Shown in pieces: positions 37,350 through 44,900 of a DNA stretch of 45,295 nt. This DNA comes from a virus, in the IMG/VR virus record IMGVR_UViG_3300017991_000026, positions 1 to 45,295 of that record. One strand, 5' to 3'. Position 1 is the first letter of the stretch. The number at the start of each line of letters is the position of its first letter. The notes beneath the pieces are model-generated. The model searched no databases. It saw only the letters and a program-made list of their open reading frames with translations, and was not told the origin of the DNA. The translations under genes were made by a program, and so were the position numbers.

Positions 37350-38315
37350 TCAGTGATCATCCAGATATAAATGAAGACCGCTCATGGTAGACCCACTCAA
37401 CTCACTGGGGAAAATACCTATAAATCGCATATCGCCATTTAATAGATAATTCGCAGTTGTTGTCCCAGAAAATTGTCCAATCGTAACCGGAATAGTAGTA
37501 TTGTGCATGGCAGTGTAAACACCAGTACTACTACGTGTCACATTTGAAATTAGTGATCCGTTGATATAGAAATTTAGACCAGAAGACACACTGGAACCTG
37601 AATATGAAGCAGCTATTGTAGTGTATGAACTCAATGATAGTGCATTATCTATAGCTATTGAGATATTATTGTTACTATTAACATCATATAAGATAAGGCC
37701 AGGTAAATAGTTAACTACTACAAAAGAGTATTCACCAGGATTTGGATTGCTACTGAGATCACGTTTAGCCAATATTGTAGAATAAGTATCTTCTATAGTC
37801 GTATTCGCAACTATAGAAAACGCGCTGTCATCCGTCCCGTCGCCAAAAGAAAGATCGTCGCTGTCAGCAATTGTGAGAAAATCACTACCGCCATCGAAAA
37901 CGATCTTGGGGTATCCGTTAGTCGAGTTCAGCGTCAACCCTGGTTGCTTGGCCTCCGTTGACTGCGTCGCATCATGGCTATTCCCACTTTGATCATACCA
38001 CGTTACAACGTACAGAGTGTCGGTTTCAGCCGTCCAACTTCCGCCCGATGTGTATTTGACTTCATTTGTCCCTGGATTTACGGCCCATATAGGGACTTCA
38101 TCTGCCGCCGTTACGCGTCTGACAAGAAATAAATCTATCCCGATGTCAATACCTGCCATCCGGTGATTGGCAAGTGCAAACGTCGGAGTAAGGTCAAGTG
38201 GATCGACTGGTGTGGAAGCCCCCCTGAAAAATAAAGTTGATCCGGCATAAAGCGGCGTGGAGATAGCCGCTATTAAGATCAGCGCAGCAATTAATGCACA
38301 TCTAAAAATTTTCAT
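37350..38315 (-). CDS. Exported LamG/arabinofuranosidase-like appendage protein, 321 aa
   Basis: Residues 1-24 form a Sec signal peptide (basic MKIFR, hydrophobic core, cleavage after STPLYA). The mature part contains VVTWYDQSGNSHDATQ, GYPKIVFDGGSDFLTI and a LamG-like beta-sandwich, typical of carbohydrate-binding parts of phage tail proteins and of alpha-L-arabinofuranosidase B-like domains. It is the last of four adjacent genes with signal peptides. Probably binds cell-surface glycans, on the virion or the infected cell. Confidence 0.72.
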   Translation of the reverse strand: MKIFRCALIAALILIAAISTPLYAGSTLFFRGASTPVDPLDLTPTFALANHRMAGIDIGIDLFLVRRVTAADEVPIWAVNPGTNEVKYTSGGSWTAETDTLYVVTWYDQSGNSHDATQSTEAKQPGLTLNSTNGYPKIVFDGGSDFLTIADSDDLSFGDGTDDSAFSIVANTTIEDTYSTILAKRDLSSNPNPGEYSFVVVNYLPGLILYDVNSNNNISIAIDNALSLSSYTTIAASYSGSSVSSGLNFYINGSLISNVTRSSTGVYTAMHNTTIPVTIGQFSGTTTANYLLNGDMRFIGIFPSELSGSTMSGLHLYLDDH

Positions 38316-38317
38316 AT

Positions 38318-38716
38318 CTATATCCCATCTGTCTCAGAAAACCACCCATTCGCATCCATAAAAGCTTGATCTTTTAAAAATCCCTTTTCTGCCGCCGTTA
38401 AAATTTCGTCATAAATATTCACAACTTTGCCTCTAAATGTTATATCGGCATTGATCTTCCCTGAAATTGATTGATCTTCCGTGTCGATCCTAACAGCCCA
38501 TTGGCCGGATGAAGGATGTGGAAATGGTTCAAGGGCTGCGCATGTTACTTGTCCGGGATAACAATCGCCGTTCGAGTCCACAAGACCTAACTGAAAATTA
38601 ATCTCTTCAAGCCTGCTTCTTGCCTGATTTTCGTTCGCAAAAATGGCGTAATAAACTGTTGCATTCGCCGATGAAGCCAGAAACAAAAAGCATAAAATTA
38701 AGATTAATTTTTTCAT
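38318..38716 (-). CDS. Exported small appendage/chaperone-like protein, 132 aa
   Basis: A classic signal peptide (MKKLILILCFLFLASSANA, cleavage before TVYYAIF) precedes a small domain with one likely disulfide (CYPGQVTC) and an acidic C-terminal part. It follows a tail-fibre-like gene with a 1-nt overlap, the usual place for a fibre assembly or tip protein. Function unknown. Confidence 0.68.
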   Translation of the reverse strand: MKKLILILCFLFLASSANATVYYAIFANENQARSRLEEINFQLGLVDSNGDCYPGQVTCAALEPFPHPSSGQWAVRIDTEDQSISGKINADITFRGKVVNIYDEILTAAEKGFLKDQAFMDANGWFSETDGI

Positions 38717-40695
38717 CAGTATGACTCCTTTCCTACACCATAAATAGACAATGTCTTTACAGTGCCGGTTACGGTCCCAATGTCTATTTTAATAAAATCC
38801 GATGCGTCCCAGGCACCGTCACTCACAGTCCCGGCTGTCGGCGTGTTGCCACATGTAATAGTGGATGATAACGCTGATGCGCAGTTGTCGCCGTTACTGT
38901 CGCATTCTTGGATGTCTAATACCACGCTTTCCGAACTACCTTCAGGGTCTACAATGCATCCGATTGAAGACAGAGTAAGCGCACGTTGCAACCTGACATA
39001 GTGTATGTCATCGTCTGATGGATCGACAAGAGACCAAGCGACATCATAGGGAAAATCCTGCATTGTGTTATCATCAGCGTCAATTATTTTATTTGTCAAA
39101 GTGTCCGAGCTTGAGGCTGATATATAAGCAGCAGAAGTGTTTTCGGCTTCTGTCCAGACATCAAAACAGCTTTCAGCATTCCCGGAAGCATCGACACCAA
39201 GAGGCGCTGAACCTGATGAGCAATTAGTCCCATTTGCATGTAATGATGTCGCTGTATCGGAATGTAAATTTGATACTTCTGTAGTTGAAGCGATTGTCAT
39301 AGGCGCTGTCCCTGTTGCCACATCGCTCTCGAACGTCTCAGCTCTGATTTCATAAGCCCCGGCATCCCAATCACCAGTGAGTGCCCTTGTACCTGCCGCA
39401 AGAAGATAATTGGATTCCGGGTAGTATGTAGCAGCGCCAGTCCCATCAAATCCGGCGAAGGTTGAGACGGTTCCGGTGTGACCAGCAGATGACCAGGCAA
39501 GAGTGATCAAGTCAGCATGATCCGTTGCAAGAGACGGTGAAAACTGCGATTCAAACGCTGACTCAACTGAAAGAAAATTTGTCGCTCCTTCCTGAACAAT
39601 TATCTTTGCGGCGAGTAGTGCAAATTCCGAGACATGATCTGGAAGAGATGAGGGAGGAAGAGCATCTTCGGCCTCGCTGAGAATGTAATCTCCCTGACCG
39701 TACAGCACCAAAAGTTCGCCATCATTAGCGATATAAATCCAGTGGACTCCATAACGATTAGGAGTTAACGCAACTAATCCAGAAGAAGTGTCATTATAAT
39801 TAGCATTGTCAATTTGCGAAACGTCTGATTCTTGCCAAGCAGCACCGTCATAATAATAGTACTCAAATGTATCCGCCCCAGAGGTGTCTATCGCAGAAAT
39901 CGAAATCGGAGTTAGCCCCACGTCGACCGTGCCACTTTCAACAGCAAGATAACGATTACCAGTTTCTGATACCTTCAATCCACCTGTGTGAACAATCTCT
40001 CCATCTTTTCGAGCTAAGTGACCCTGGATTCGGCTTATAACCTCAGTTAAATCCATCCCGGCTTCGAGGATATGAAGGTCTGTTCCTTCCTTAAACGCCC
40101 TACCTAAATAGAAAGATGTTCGAGAATCTGAGGTTTTAGTAGCTTCAGCAAAGACTTGTGGAGCGCCGGCATTATATTCAACTCCGATATAATTTAATCC
40201 CTCAGCAAGAGCAAGAGCAGAATCCTCAGCCCAGTCAAATGAATAAGTGTTAGAGAGTCCATTATTCGTAGATTTAATAAAGCCAGTTCCTGCAGCCACA
40301 GTCAGTGTTCCATCACCGTTATCAGTAAATCCACCACCAGACATATAACCAGCTGACTGTGTGTTGTTTAGCCAATCTTGGACAGTGAGATAAGTTGCTA
40401 CAGGAATGTTTAGAAGAGAAACATCGGAGATTGGATAATACTCCCAATAAAGCGGGGAAAGATCTGGCTGTTGATTCACTGAGGGCTGAAGTGCGTAGAA
40501 GATTGACCCCTGCCAAGCCACCATATCATCAACGACATAAGATTCAGTCGGAGACCATATTCCCAGTTTGGAACTGTCCGAGCCTGTAAGAGTCCCAGTG
40601 TAAGGTCTGGGGCCAAAAGGACCGTGGGTAAACGGAGTAGCGAAGACCGTAGTGGCAAAAAGAATTGAGAATAAAACAAGGATTAGTTTTTTCAT
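38716..40695 (-). CDS. Exported tail-fibre-like protein, 659 aa
   Basis: It starts with a signal peptide (MKKLILVLFSILFATTVFA). Residues about 45-88 (YVVDDMVAWQGSIFYALQ...WEYY) resemble a family 5/12 carbohydrate-binding module. The long middle is fibre-like (GGGFTDNGDGTLTVAAGTGF, SEAEDALPPSSLPDHV). The C-terminal domain has four cysteines (GC, EC, NC, TC) that could form disulfides in an oxidising compartment. A receptor-binding fibre is the best guess, but the Sec signal is unexpected for a virion protein. Confidence 0.72.
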   Translation of the reverse strand: MKKLILVLFSILFATTVFATPFTHGPFGPRPYTGTLTGSDSSKLGIWSPTESYVVDDMVAWQGSIFYALQPSVNQQPDLSPLYWEYYPISDVSLLNIPVATYLTVQDWLNNTQSAGYMSGGGFTDNGDGTLTVAAGTGFIKSTNNGLSNTYSFDWAEDSALALAEGLNYIGVEYNAGAPQVFAEATKTSDSRTSFYLGRAFKEGTDLHILEAGMDLTEVISRIQGHLARKDGEIVHTGGLKVSETGNRYLAVESGTVDVGLTPISISAIDTSGADTFEYYYYDGAAWQESDVSQIDNANYNDTSSGLVALTPNRYGVHWIYIANDGELLVLYGQGDYILSEAEDALPPSSLPDHVSEFALLAAKIIVQEGATNFLSVESAFESQFSPSLATDHADLITLAWSSAGHTGTVSTFAGFDGTGAATYYPESNYLLAAGTRALTGDWDAGAYEIRAETFESDVATGTAPMTIASTTEVSNLHSDTATSLHANGTNCSSGSAPLGVDASGNAESCFDVWTEAENTSAAYISASSSDTLTNKIIDADDNTMQDFPYDVAWSLVDPSDDDIHYVRLQRALTLSSIGCIVDPEGSSESVVLDIQECDSNGDNCASALSSTITCGNTPTAGTVSDGAWDASDFIKIDIGTVTGTVKTLSIYGVGKESY

Positions 40696-40705
40696 TCTTC
40701 CCTCC

Positions 40706-41110
40706 TTACGGTGTGTACTCTGGAGTAATCATGAGAACCCCAGCAAGTCCAGCTCCAGCGGAGATAATACTCATATTTGCTAGAGTTCCTGGAGATTCAA
40801 TTGCGAGAGACTGACCAACGTAGAGAATATGACCCAGAGGAGTTCCGGACTGGACAGCGTCAGTACCGAAAGCGAATCGAACTGGGTTGTTCTCACAAGT
40901 GATCACACAACGAGAGATTGTTCGTCCACGAGAGTCTGTCCAGACCGCAGTGAGGATGTCATCTTTCATGTTTTGTGCGGCATCGGTGGAAGCTGCACGA
41001 ACTGTAGTCCCCGCTCGGCCCCCGACATAGTGGACCATTTGAACGGTTGCAAAGGCAGTTGAGCAAATAAATAAGACTGCCAGTGAAACCAATAAAATTC
41101 TCTTAGTCAT
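40706..41110 (-). CDS. Exported hypothetical protein, 134 aa
   Basis: Residues 1-21 are a signal peptide (MTKRILLVSLAVLFICSTAFA). The mature part is a small beta-rich domain with a CVITC pair, Gly/Ala-rich near the end. AGGAGG precedes the ATG. It is the first of the four-gene exported cluster, starting just after palindrome copy 13. No family recognised. Confidence 0.68.
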   Translation of the reverse strand: MTKRILLVSLAVLFICSTAFATVQMVHYVGGRAGTTVRAASTDAAQNMKDDILTAVWTDSRGRTISRCVITCENNPVRFAFGTDAVQSGTPLGHILYVGQSLAIESPGTLANMSIISAGAGLAGVLMITPEYTP

Positions 41111-41124
41111 TTTCTCCTCCTAAG

Positions 41125-41137
41125 TTGTAAATTACAA
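41125..41137. repeat. Dispersed palindrome, copy 13 (perfect)
   Basis: TTGTAAATTACAA, 3 bp after the terL stop and 15 bp before the start at 41110. Confidence 0.9.
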
Positions 41138-41139
41138 TT

Positions 41140-42690
41140 TTAAGGGCAAATTCCTGCAAAACTCAGGGCTGGATCATTATCCAGTTCATCAAACTCACTC
41201 TCATCTGGATCAGGCTCAAAGTCCATAGGCTCAAATAACAGCCGTCCCTCTTCGCGATCAATAATCTGGTTGATATAAGCCAGAGCATCCATTACGTCCC
41301 AATATTTAGATCGAGGAAATGAAAGGAGTTGAGTTTCAAGTTTCTGCGTCTGAGGTTTATTATGGAAGATTAGTCCTCTCTCATAATATGGAACAAGTTC
41401 ACGAATTCGAAGGACCTTCCCCTTCTCTGCGTGGCCTTGACGAGCTTTCAATTCAAGAAAGGTAGAAATGATTCCTTTCATTTGCATAATATTGCGGATG
41501 GGCTGGGAAATAAAATCCTCAAGTCCAGTTACTTCAACACCAAAGATCGGCGCGCGAAACCAATTAACCATCTCAAAGAGATTATCGTAGAAATCTGAGG
41601 GAGTGAATTTTCCAGACCGAACTTGACGGACGAATAATTTCTGACTAGAACGATGAACACCAACACAAACAATAGCAGAATCTGCGGACTCCAATTTAGA
41701 AGTCTTCGCAGGGTCAGCAATAATTACGTTTACCATTTCTTTTTCGGAAATTTTCTCATCGCCAATTTTGAGGTAGTCTCCCATTTCGTCGTAATAACGA
41801 AAATAGCCTCCCTTAAATGCCCGATCTATTGTGGAGATAGGGATTGAACGGCGTTCACGAAAGAAAACATCCTCTAACCCCTGGCGTTTATGCTCTTCAT
41901 ATTCAGCGCGGATTTCTTCTGAAGTCATATACGTTGGGTCGAGAGTGTTGAACTCGTCGTCACAAATGTCAAGACGAATACCATGCCAGGAAGGGTCATT
42001 TAGAAGCATCTCAAGAAGAGAATCTTCGTGCTTAATTGTGTCGATGTAAATGAAGATGTAGTCTTTATCATAGGCCGAAACACATTTAAGCGGATCGGAA
42101 TAGAACCACTCACGAAGTTTCCGACGTTGTTCCTCGGATTGGATTAGCTCTTTATCCTCAAGATCATCGAAAATGATAAGATCAGGGCGGTGATTCTTTC
42201 CGTTAAAATTATGAAGAATCCCACGAACTTGCTGGCCAGCGCCACGAGGAAGAACCTTAGTTCCAAAAGAGGAGACCCAGGATTTTTTACTAAAAGATTC
42301 TTTAAACTCCTCGTCGTAGTTGGCGTCGATTCGCCCAAAAACCTCACGAACCAATTCGTTCGCTAAGAGTTCGCGCTTAAGATTTTCCGTCTGAGAAATG
42401 GCCAGATCCGACGATCCAGTAATGTAGACAATGTACTTGGAGAGGTTGAAGAGAATCCGTTTTGACATGAATCCATTTACGATAATCGAAGTCTTTCCAA
42501 ACCCTCTTGGAGCGGCGATGGCTAATCTCTGATGCCCCACATCGATTGCTGTAGTAATTTCCCTATGAAGATTAGAAAACGGTGAGAAGAAAATCTCCGG
42601 AAAGAAAAATCTCCCGTAAATCTCCGTTGAACTAAGGGTCTGCGCTAAAATTTCCTCAACATCCACAATTTTCCCCATTACCGCTTTCAT
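41140..42690 (-). CDS. terL: Terminase large subunit, 516 aa
   Basis: It drives ATP-dependent DNA packaging and cuts the concatemer. Walker A is APRGFGKT (about residues 60-67), Walker B with catalytic acid is LIIFDDLED (about 171-179), and IIADPAKTS with SADSAIVCVGV (about 330-350) is the RNase H-like nuclease start. Start codons at 42690 (ATG), 42693 (GTG) and 42678 (ATG) are all in frame; the 5' end overlaps terS by up to 38 nt. Confidence 0.93.
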   Translation of the reverse strand: MKAVMGKIVDVEEILAQTLSSTEIYGRFFFPEIFFSPFSNLHREITTAIDVGHQRLAIAAPRGFGKTSIIVNGFMSKRILFNLSKYIVYITGSSDLAISQTENLKRELLANELVREVFGRIDANYDEEFKESFSKKSWVSSFGTKVLPRGAGQQVRGILHNFNGKNHRPDLIIFDDLEDKELIQSEEQRRKLREWFYSDPLKCVSAYDKDYIFIYIDTIKHEDSLLEMLLNDPSWHGIRLDICDDEFNTLDPTYMTSEEIRAEYEEHKRQGLEDVFFRERRSIPISTIDRAFKGGYFRYYDEMGDYLKIGDEKISEKEMVNVIIADPAKTSKLESADSAIVCVGVHRSSQKLFVRQVRSGKFTPSDFYDNLFEMVNWFRAPIFGVEVTGLEDFISQPIRNIMQMKGIISTFLELKARQGHAEKGKVLRIRELVPYYERGLIFHNKPQTQKLETQLLSFPRSKYWDVMDALAYINQIIDREEGRLLFEPMDFEPDPDESEFDELDNDPALSFAGICP

Positions 42691-43246
42691 CACTGGTTGC
42701 TATGTATGAGTTCGCTTCGCTCAACGACTCATCAGCAATCAACCCAGAGTCCATTCCGATCTCGACTGCGCGGGATTTTATCTTCTCGATTTGATCCTGG
42801 CTCAACGTAGTGTGGACTGATCGCACGTTTACATTTTTTGGCGCCACGTGACCGGCCAGTCCTAAGAGATAAGTCGCGCCTTTAAACTTCAAATGTGGAC
42901 TTGTGTGCTCATCTTCAAGTTGGGATTTTATAATCTCGATGGCCTTCGGGGCAAGTGCTTGGATCTCAGATCGAACATCTATCGTCCCCCGATCTGCCTC
43001 TGCTCTAATCAATTCGATCAATCGAATAACCATTGGAGAATTTCGGATTTGGCAAATTCTCTCCGGGGATTTCCCCATCATCTGAGCGATTTGCTTATTG
43101 TTGTACCCGAGAACGATTAATCTTGCCACGTTGTGGTGAAACTCCCACACGTGCTCGACCCGAGGGGTCGTCGCCAATGGAACGCGCCGCCCGTCTCGGT
43201 CTTTAGATTTCACATCTAACTTTCTTTCGCCCACATAATATTCCAT
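42656..43246 (-). CDS. terS: Terminase small subunit, 196 aa
   Basis: It recognises phage DNA for packaging. An HTH (NNKQIAQMMGKSPERICQIR) lies about 50-70 residues in, followed by helices and a LAPKAIEIIKSQLED oligomerisation region. The frame stays open to a TTG at 43282, but that TTG is part of a -35 box on this strand. The ATG at 43246 therefore seems to be the first usable start, at or within a base or two of the predicted transcript 5' end, i.e. possibly leaderless. First gene of the virion operon. Confidence 0.8.
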   Translation of the reverse strand: MEYYVGERKLDVKSKDRDGRRVPLATTPRVEHVWEFHHNVARLIVLGYNNKQIAQMMGKSPERICQIRNSPMVIRLIELIRAEADRGTIDVRSEIQALAPKAIEIIKSQLEDEHTSPHLKFKGATYLLGLAGHVAPKNVNVRSVHTTLSQDQIEKIKSRAVEIGMDSGLIADESLSEANSYIATSDESGNGENCGC

Positions 43247-43253
43247 AATGAAT

Positions 43254-43282
43254 AGAATATCATTAGTGAGTGGATTTGTCAA
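43254..43282 (-). promoter_or_regulatory. Candidate promoter of the virion operon
   Basis: On the - strand TTGACA (43282-43277) and TATTCT (43259-43254, 4/6 matches) are separated by 17 bp. The start of transcription would fall near 43247, next to the ATG of terS at 43246. It is the only sigma70-like promoter I find for the leftward arm. Confidence 0.55.
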
Positions 43283-43519
43283 TGATTAATTTTCAACAAA
43301 TGCACAGTAAATTCCGCCACTAAATTGTAAATCACAACTCTCAATTCCAACCCCCGCTAATTGGGATTAGTTGGATTTGATCAAAATTGCTCAATTAGAA
43401 ACTTCAAAAATTATAGATCAATGTCTATCGCGTGTGTGCGGGGACTAGATTCCCCCTTCGAGTCCCGACGTGCTAGGTCTGGGGTTCTAATAAACTCATT
43501 ATAAGAAAGCAGGGGCGGG
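43283..43519. other. Non-coding divergent intergenic region beside terS
   Basis: No gene is evident between the terS promoter and promoter P3. It holds the degenerate palindrome at 43325-43337 and a GC-rich segment at 43431-43470. There GGGGA (43440-43444) can pair with TCCCC (43451-43455), or GGGACT (43441-43446) with AGTCCC (43461-43466), but not both. Place next to terS makes it a candidate packaging (pac/cos) site. This is inference from position. Confidence 0.45.
43325..43337. repeat. Dispersed palindrome, copy 14 (one mismatch)
   Basis: TTGTAAATCACAA upstream of the leftward promoter, with no stop codon nearby. It is one of two copies not next to a gene end. Confidence 0.6.
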
Positions 43520-43548
43520 TTGACAGAATATGGGGATTTGTTTATGAT
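43520..43548 (+). promoter_or_regulatory. Promoter P3 (sigma70-like)
   Basis: TTGACA (43520-43525) and TATGAT (43543-43548) with a 17-bp spacer. Transcription would start near 43555, about 60 nt before the gene at 43615. It drives the four-gene operon that ends at the terminator near 44700. Confidence 0.78.
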
Positions 43549-43614
43549 GAAGTCAATATTAAACAGCGGGCGGAACAAATTGCCTGCATAAACAATCAAC
43601 ACAAGGAGGGTATT

Positions 43615-43971
43615 ATGACAGAGAACACAACGACAACATGGACTTTTGACAAGGGCACGGGCAAAGGCGATGACCGAGTAGTGACTCAGGAATGGACAAT
43701 TACCGATTGTCCGCCCGAAAAGGAAAGACTGGCATGGGCAGTGGACGAGGGAATTCTGACCATGAGCGACCTTGCCGTGGCAAGTAGGTCTAAACTGAAA
43801 ACAGGCGCGACCATGACATGGGAACAGTATACCGCGGCCATGACGGCCGAAGCCAAGCGGGTCGATGCTCAGACCCTGGCAATGGCCAGGGCAATTCAGA
43901 CCGGGGATATCTCGGCGTTAACACCGGAACAATGCGCACAGTTGGCTAAAGCCCTTTCTGCTAAGGCGTAA
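43615..43971 (+). CDS. Probable abundant protein with C-terminal helix motif, 118 aa
   Basis: AAGGAGGG precedes the ATG behind promoter P3, and the coding sequence is GC-rich, so strong expression is likely. The N-terminal third is beta (TTTWTFDKGTGKGDDRVVTQ), the rest helical. It ends ALTPEQCAQLAKALSAKA, related to the tails of the 3704-4132 and 409-759 products. A GNRA-capped hairpin follows. No enzyme motif recognised. Confidence 0.78.
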   Translation: MTENTTTTWTFDKGTGKGDDRVVTQEWTITDCPPEKERLAWAVDEGILTMSDLAVASRSKLKTGATMTWEQYTAAMTAEAKRVDAQTLAMARAIQTGDISALTPEQCAQLAKALSAKA

Positions 43972-43981
43972 TCATTAAACC

Positions 43982-44001
43982 GGGCGGGCGAAAGTCCGCC
44001 C
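43982..44001 (+). other. GAAA-tetraloop hairpin, no T-run
   Basis: GGGCGGGC (43982-43989) and GTCCGCCC (43994-44001) form 8 pairs with one G-U around a GAAA loop closed by C-G. No T-run follows. It stands 10 bp after the stop of the 43615 gene and would protect its mRNA 3' end. Confidence 0.7.
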
Positions 44002-44022
44002 ATTAATCAATCAGGGGGATTT

Positions 44023-44265
44023 ATGAAATATACAAAACGCGATATCACGTGTACGGAGGAATGTGGAAATTTCAATTGTAAATATCATCGAATCCAGCCC
44101 CACGAGAAGTTTGACCCTGTGAATATGTCATCAGGCGAATGTGATTGGGAATTGTTAACGGATGAAAAACATATTGCGTTAATTGCATATTTTATGCGTC
44201 CGGAACAAATCCGCCGATCAATTGAAACGCTAGAGTCATTAATAATAGAAAAAGGGGGTGAATAA
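44023..44265 (+). CDS. Small Cys-rich protein, 80 aa
   Basis: CAGGGGG lies upstream of the ATG. Cysteines follow C-x3-C-x4-C with a fourth about 20 residues later, as in the 5098 product, suggesting a metal site. The C-terminal half is helical (PEQIRRSIETLESLIIEKGG). Its stop shares one base with the next start. Function unknown. Confidence 0.68.
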   Translation: MKYTKRDITCTEECGNFNCKYHRIQPHEKFDPVNMSSGECDWELLTDEKHIALIAYFMRPEQIRRSIETLESLIIEKGGE

Positions 44266-44387
44266 TGCCTAACTCAAAACGGTTTATCCGTTGCTCTCGC
44301 CGGGGATATTCTCTGGCGTGGTATAAGTGCCAGACGCTTTACGCGATTAAGATCATGGTCGCGTATGGGCAACTAGACTTTAATTAA
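44265..44387 (+). CDS. Basic 40-aa protein
   Basis: The start overlaps the previous stop (TAATG), with AAAGGGGGTG as ribosome site. Translation begins MPNSKRFIRCSRRGYS; the peptide is very basic and aromatic in its first half and ends GQLDFN. Coupling and ribosome site support it despite its size. Possibly a nucleic-acid binding peptide. Confidence 0.58.
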   Translation: MPNSKRFIRCSRRGYSLAWYKCQTLYAIKIMVAYGQLDFN

Positions 44388-44402
44388 GAAAGGAAGAATA
44401 TA

Positions 44403-44642
44403 ATGGCAGTTACATTCCAGAACACTGAGACAGGAGAAAAGGTAAGAGCTAGCGGGCTGTTTATTAATAAAGGCGTGAAGAGACCACGCCGGATTTATGC
44501 CTTCGATAATCTTCGCGGTCATGACGCCATTGATGATGGCATAATCGAACATGACGAGAAAATGCCGTTTTCAACAGACAAGTACCGTCAAATATGGCGA
44601 CGGTTCAAGATTTGCAAACCATGGAAAGTTTTAACCCGCTAA
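44403..44642 (+). CDS. Hypothetical basic protein, 79 aa
   Basis: AAAGGAAG precedes the ATG. A beta-rich N terminus (VTFQNTETGEKVRASG) leads to a basic C terminus with several Arg and Trp residues. It is the last gene before the terminator. The palindrome (copy 15) begins 2 bp after its stop. No family recognised. Confidence 0.65.
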   Translation: MAVTFQNTETGEKVRASGLFINKGVKRPRRIYAFDNLRGHDAIDDGIIEHDEKMPFSTDKYRQIWRRFKICKPWKVLTR

Positions 44643-44643
44643 T

Positions 44644-44656
44644 TTGTAAATTACAA
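44644..44656. repeat. Dispersed palindrome, copy 15 (perfect)
   Basis: TTGTAAATTACAA, 2 bp after the stop at 44642 and 12 bp before the terminator stem. Confidence 0.9.
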
Positions 44657-44668
44657 TTCCGATTATCA

Positions 44669-44703
44669 CGCCCTGGTGGGATCATCCTGCCAGGGCGTTT
44701 TTT
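44669..44703 (+). terminator. Rho-independent terminator
   Basis: CGCCCTGG (44669-44676) pairs with CCAGGGCG (44690-44697), with four further inner pairs possible (two G-U), and is followed by six T residues (44698-44703). It ends the P3 operon and shields the origin-like region from transcription. It is the only classic intrinsic terminator I find. Confidence 0.92.
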
Positions 44704-44900
44704 ATTGGCAATTGATGAAATATACATGAGGCCTTCAAATCGGGCCCACAATCAATTTAAAATCAAAACCCATACCCATATAAAGGGTTTATGGTTTGAA
44801 CCCAATATGAGGGCAATTTGATAATGTCACACCCATATTTAACCATTTATATAAGGCGTTTTATGATGGTCGGAATGATCAATTGATATCATGTTATTTT
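44704..44900. other. AT-rich non-coding stretch before the origin-like repeat
   Basis: No gene with a ribosome site is seen. It contains TTTAACCATT near 44838, which recurs near 103-112, and a tandem TGTTATTTTGTTATTTT next to the origin arm. It appears to be part of the replication or regulatory region. Confidence 0.5.

Noticed and set aside
43436-43475. Possible tRNA or att remnant (TTCGAGTCCC)
   Set aside because: The string resembles a T-loop, but no acceptor or anticodon stem fits on either strand, and no integrase is present.
44594-44821. 75-residue open frame across the terminator
   Set aside because: It runs through the palindrome, the terminator hairpin and AT-rich non-coding DNA, has no ribosome site, and overlaps the 44403-44642 gene.
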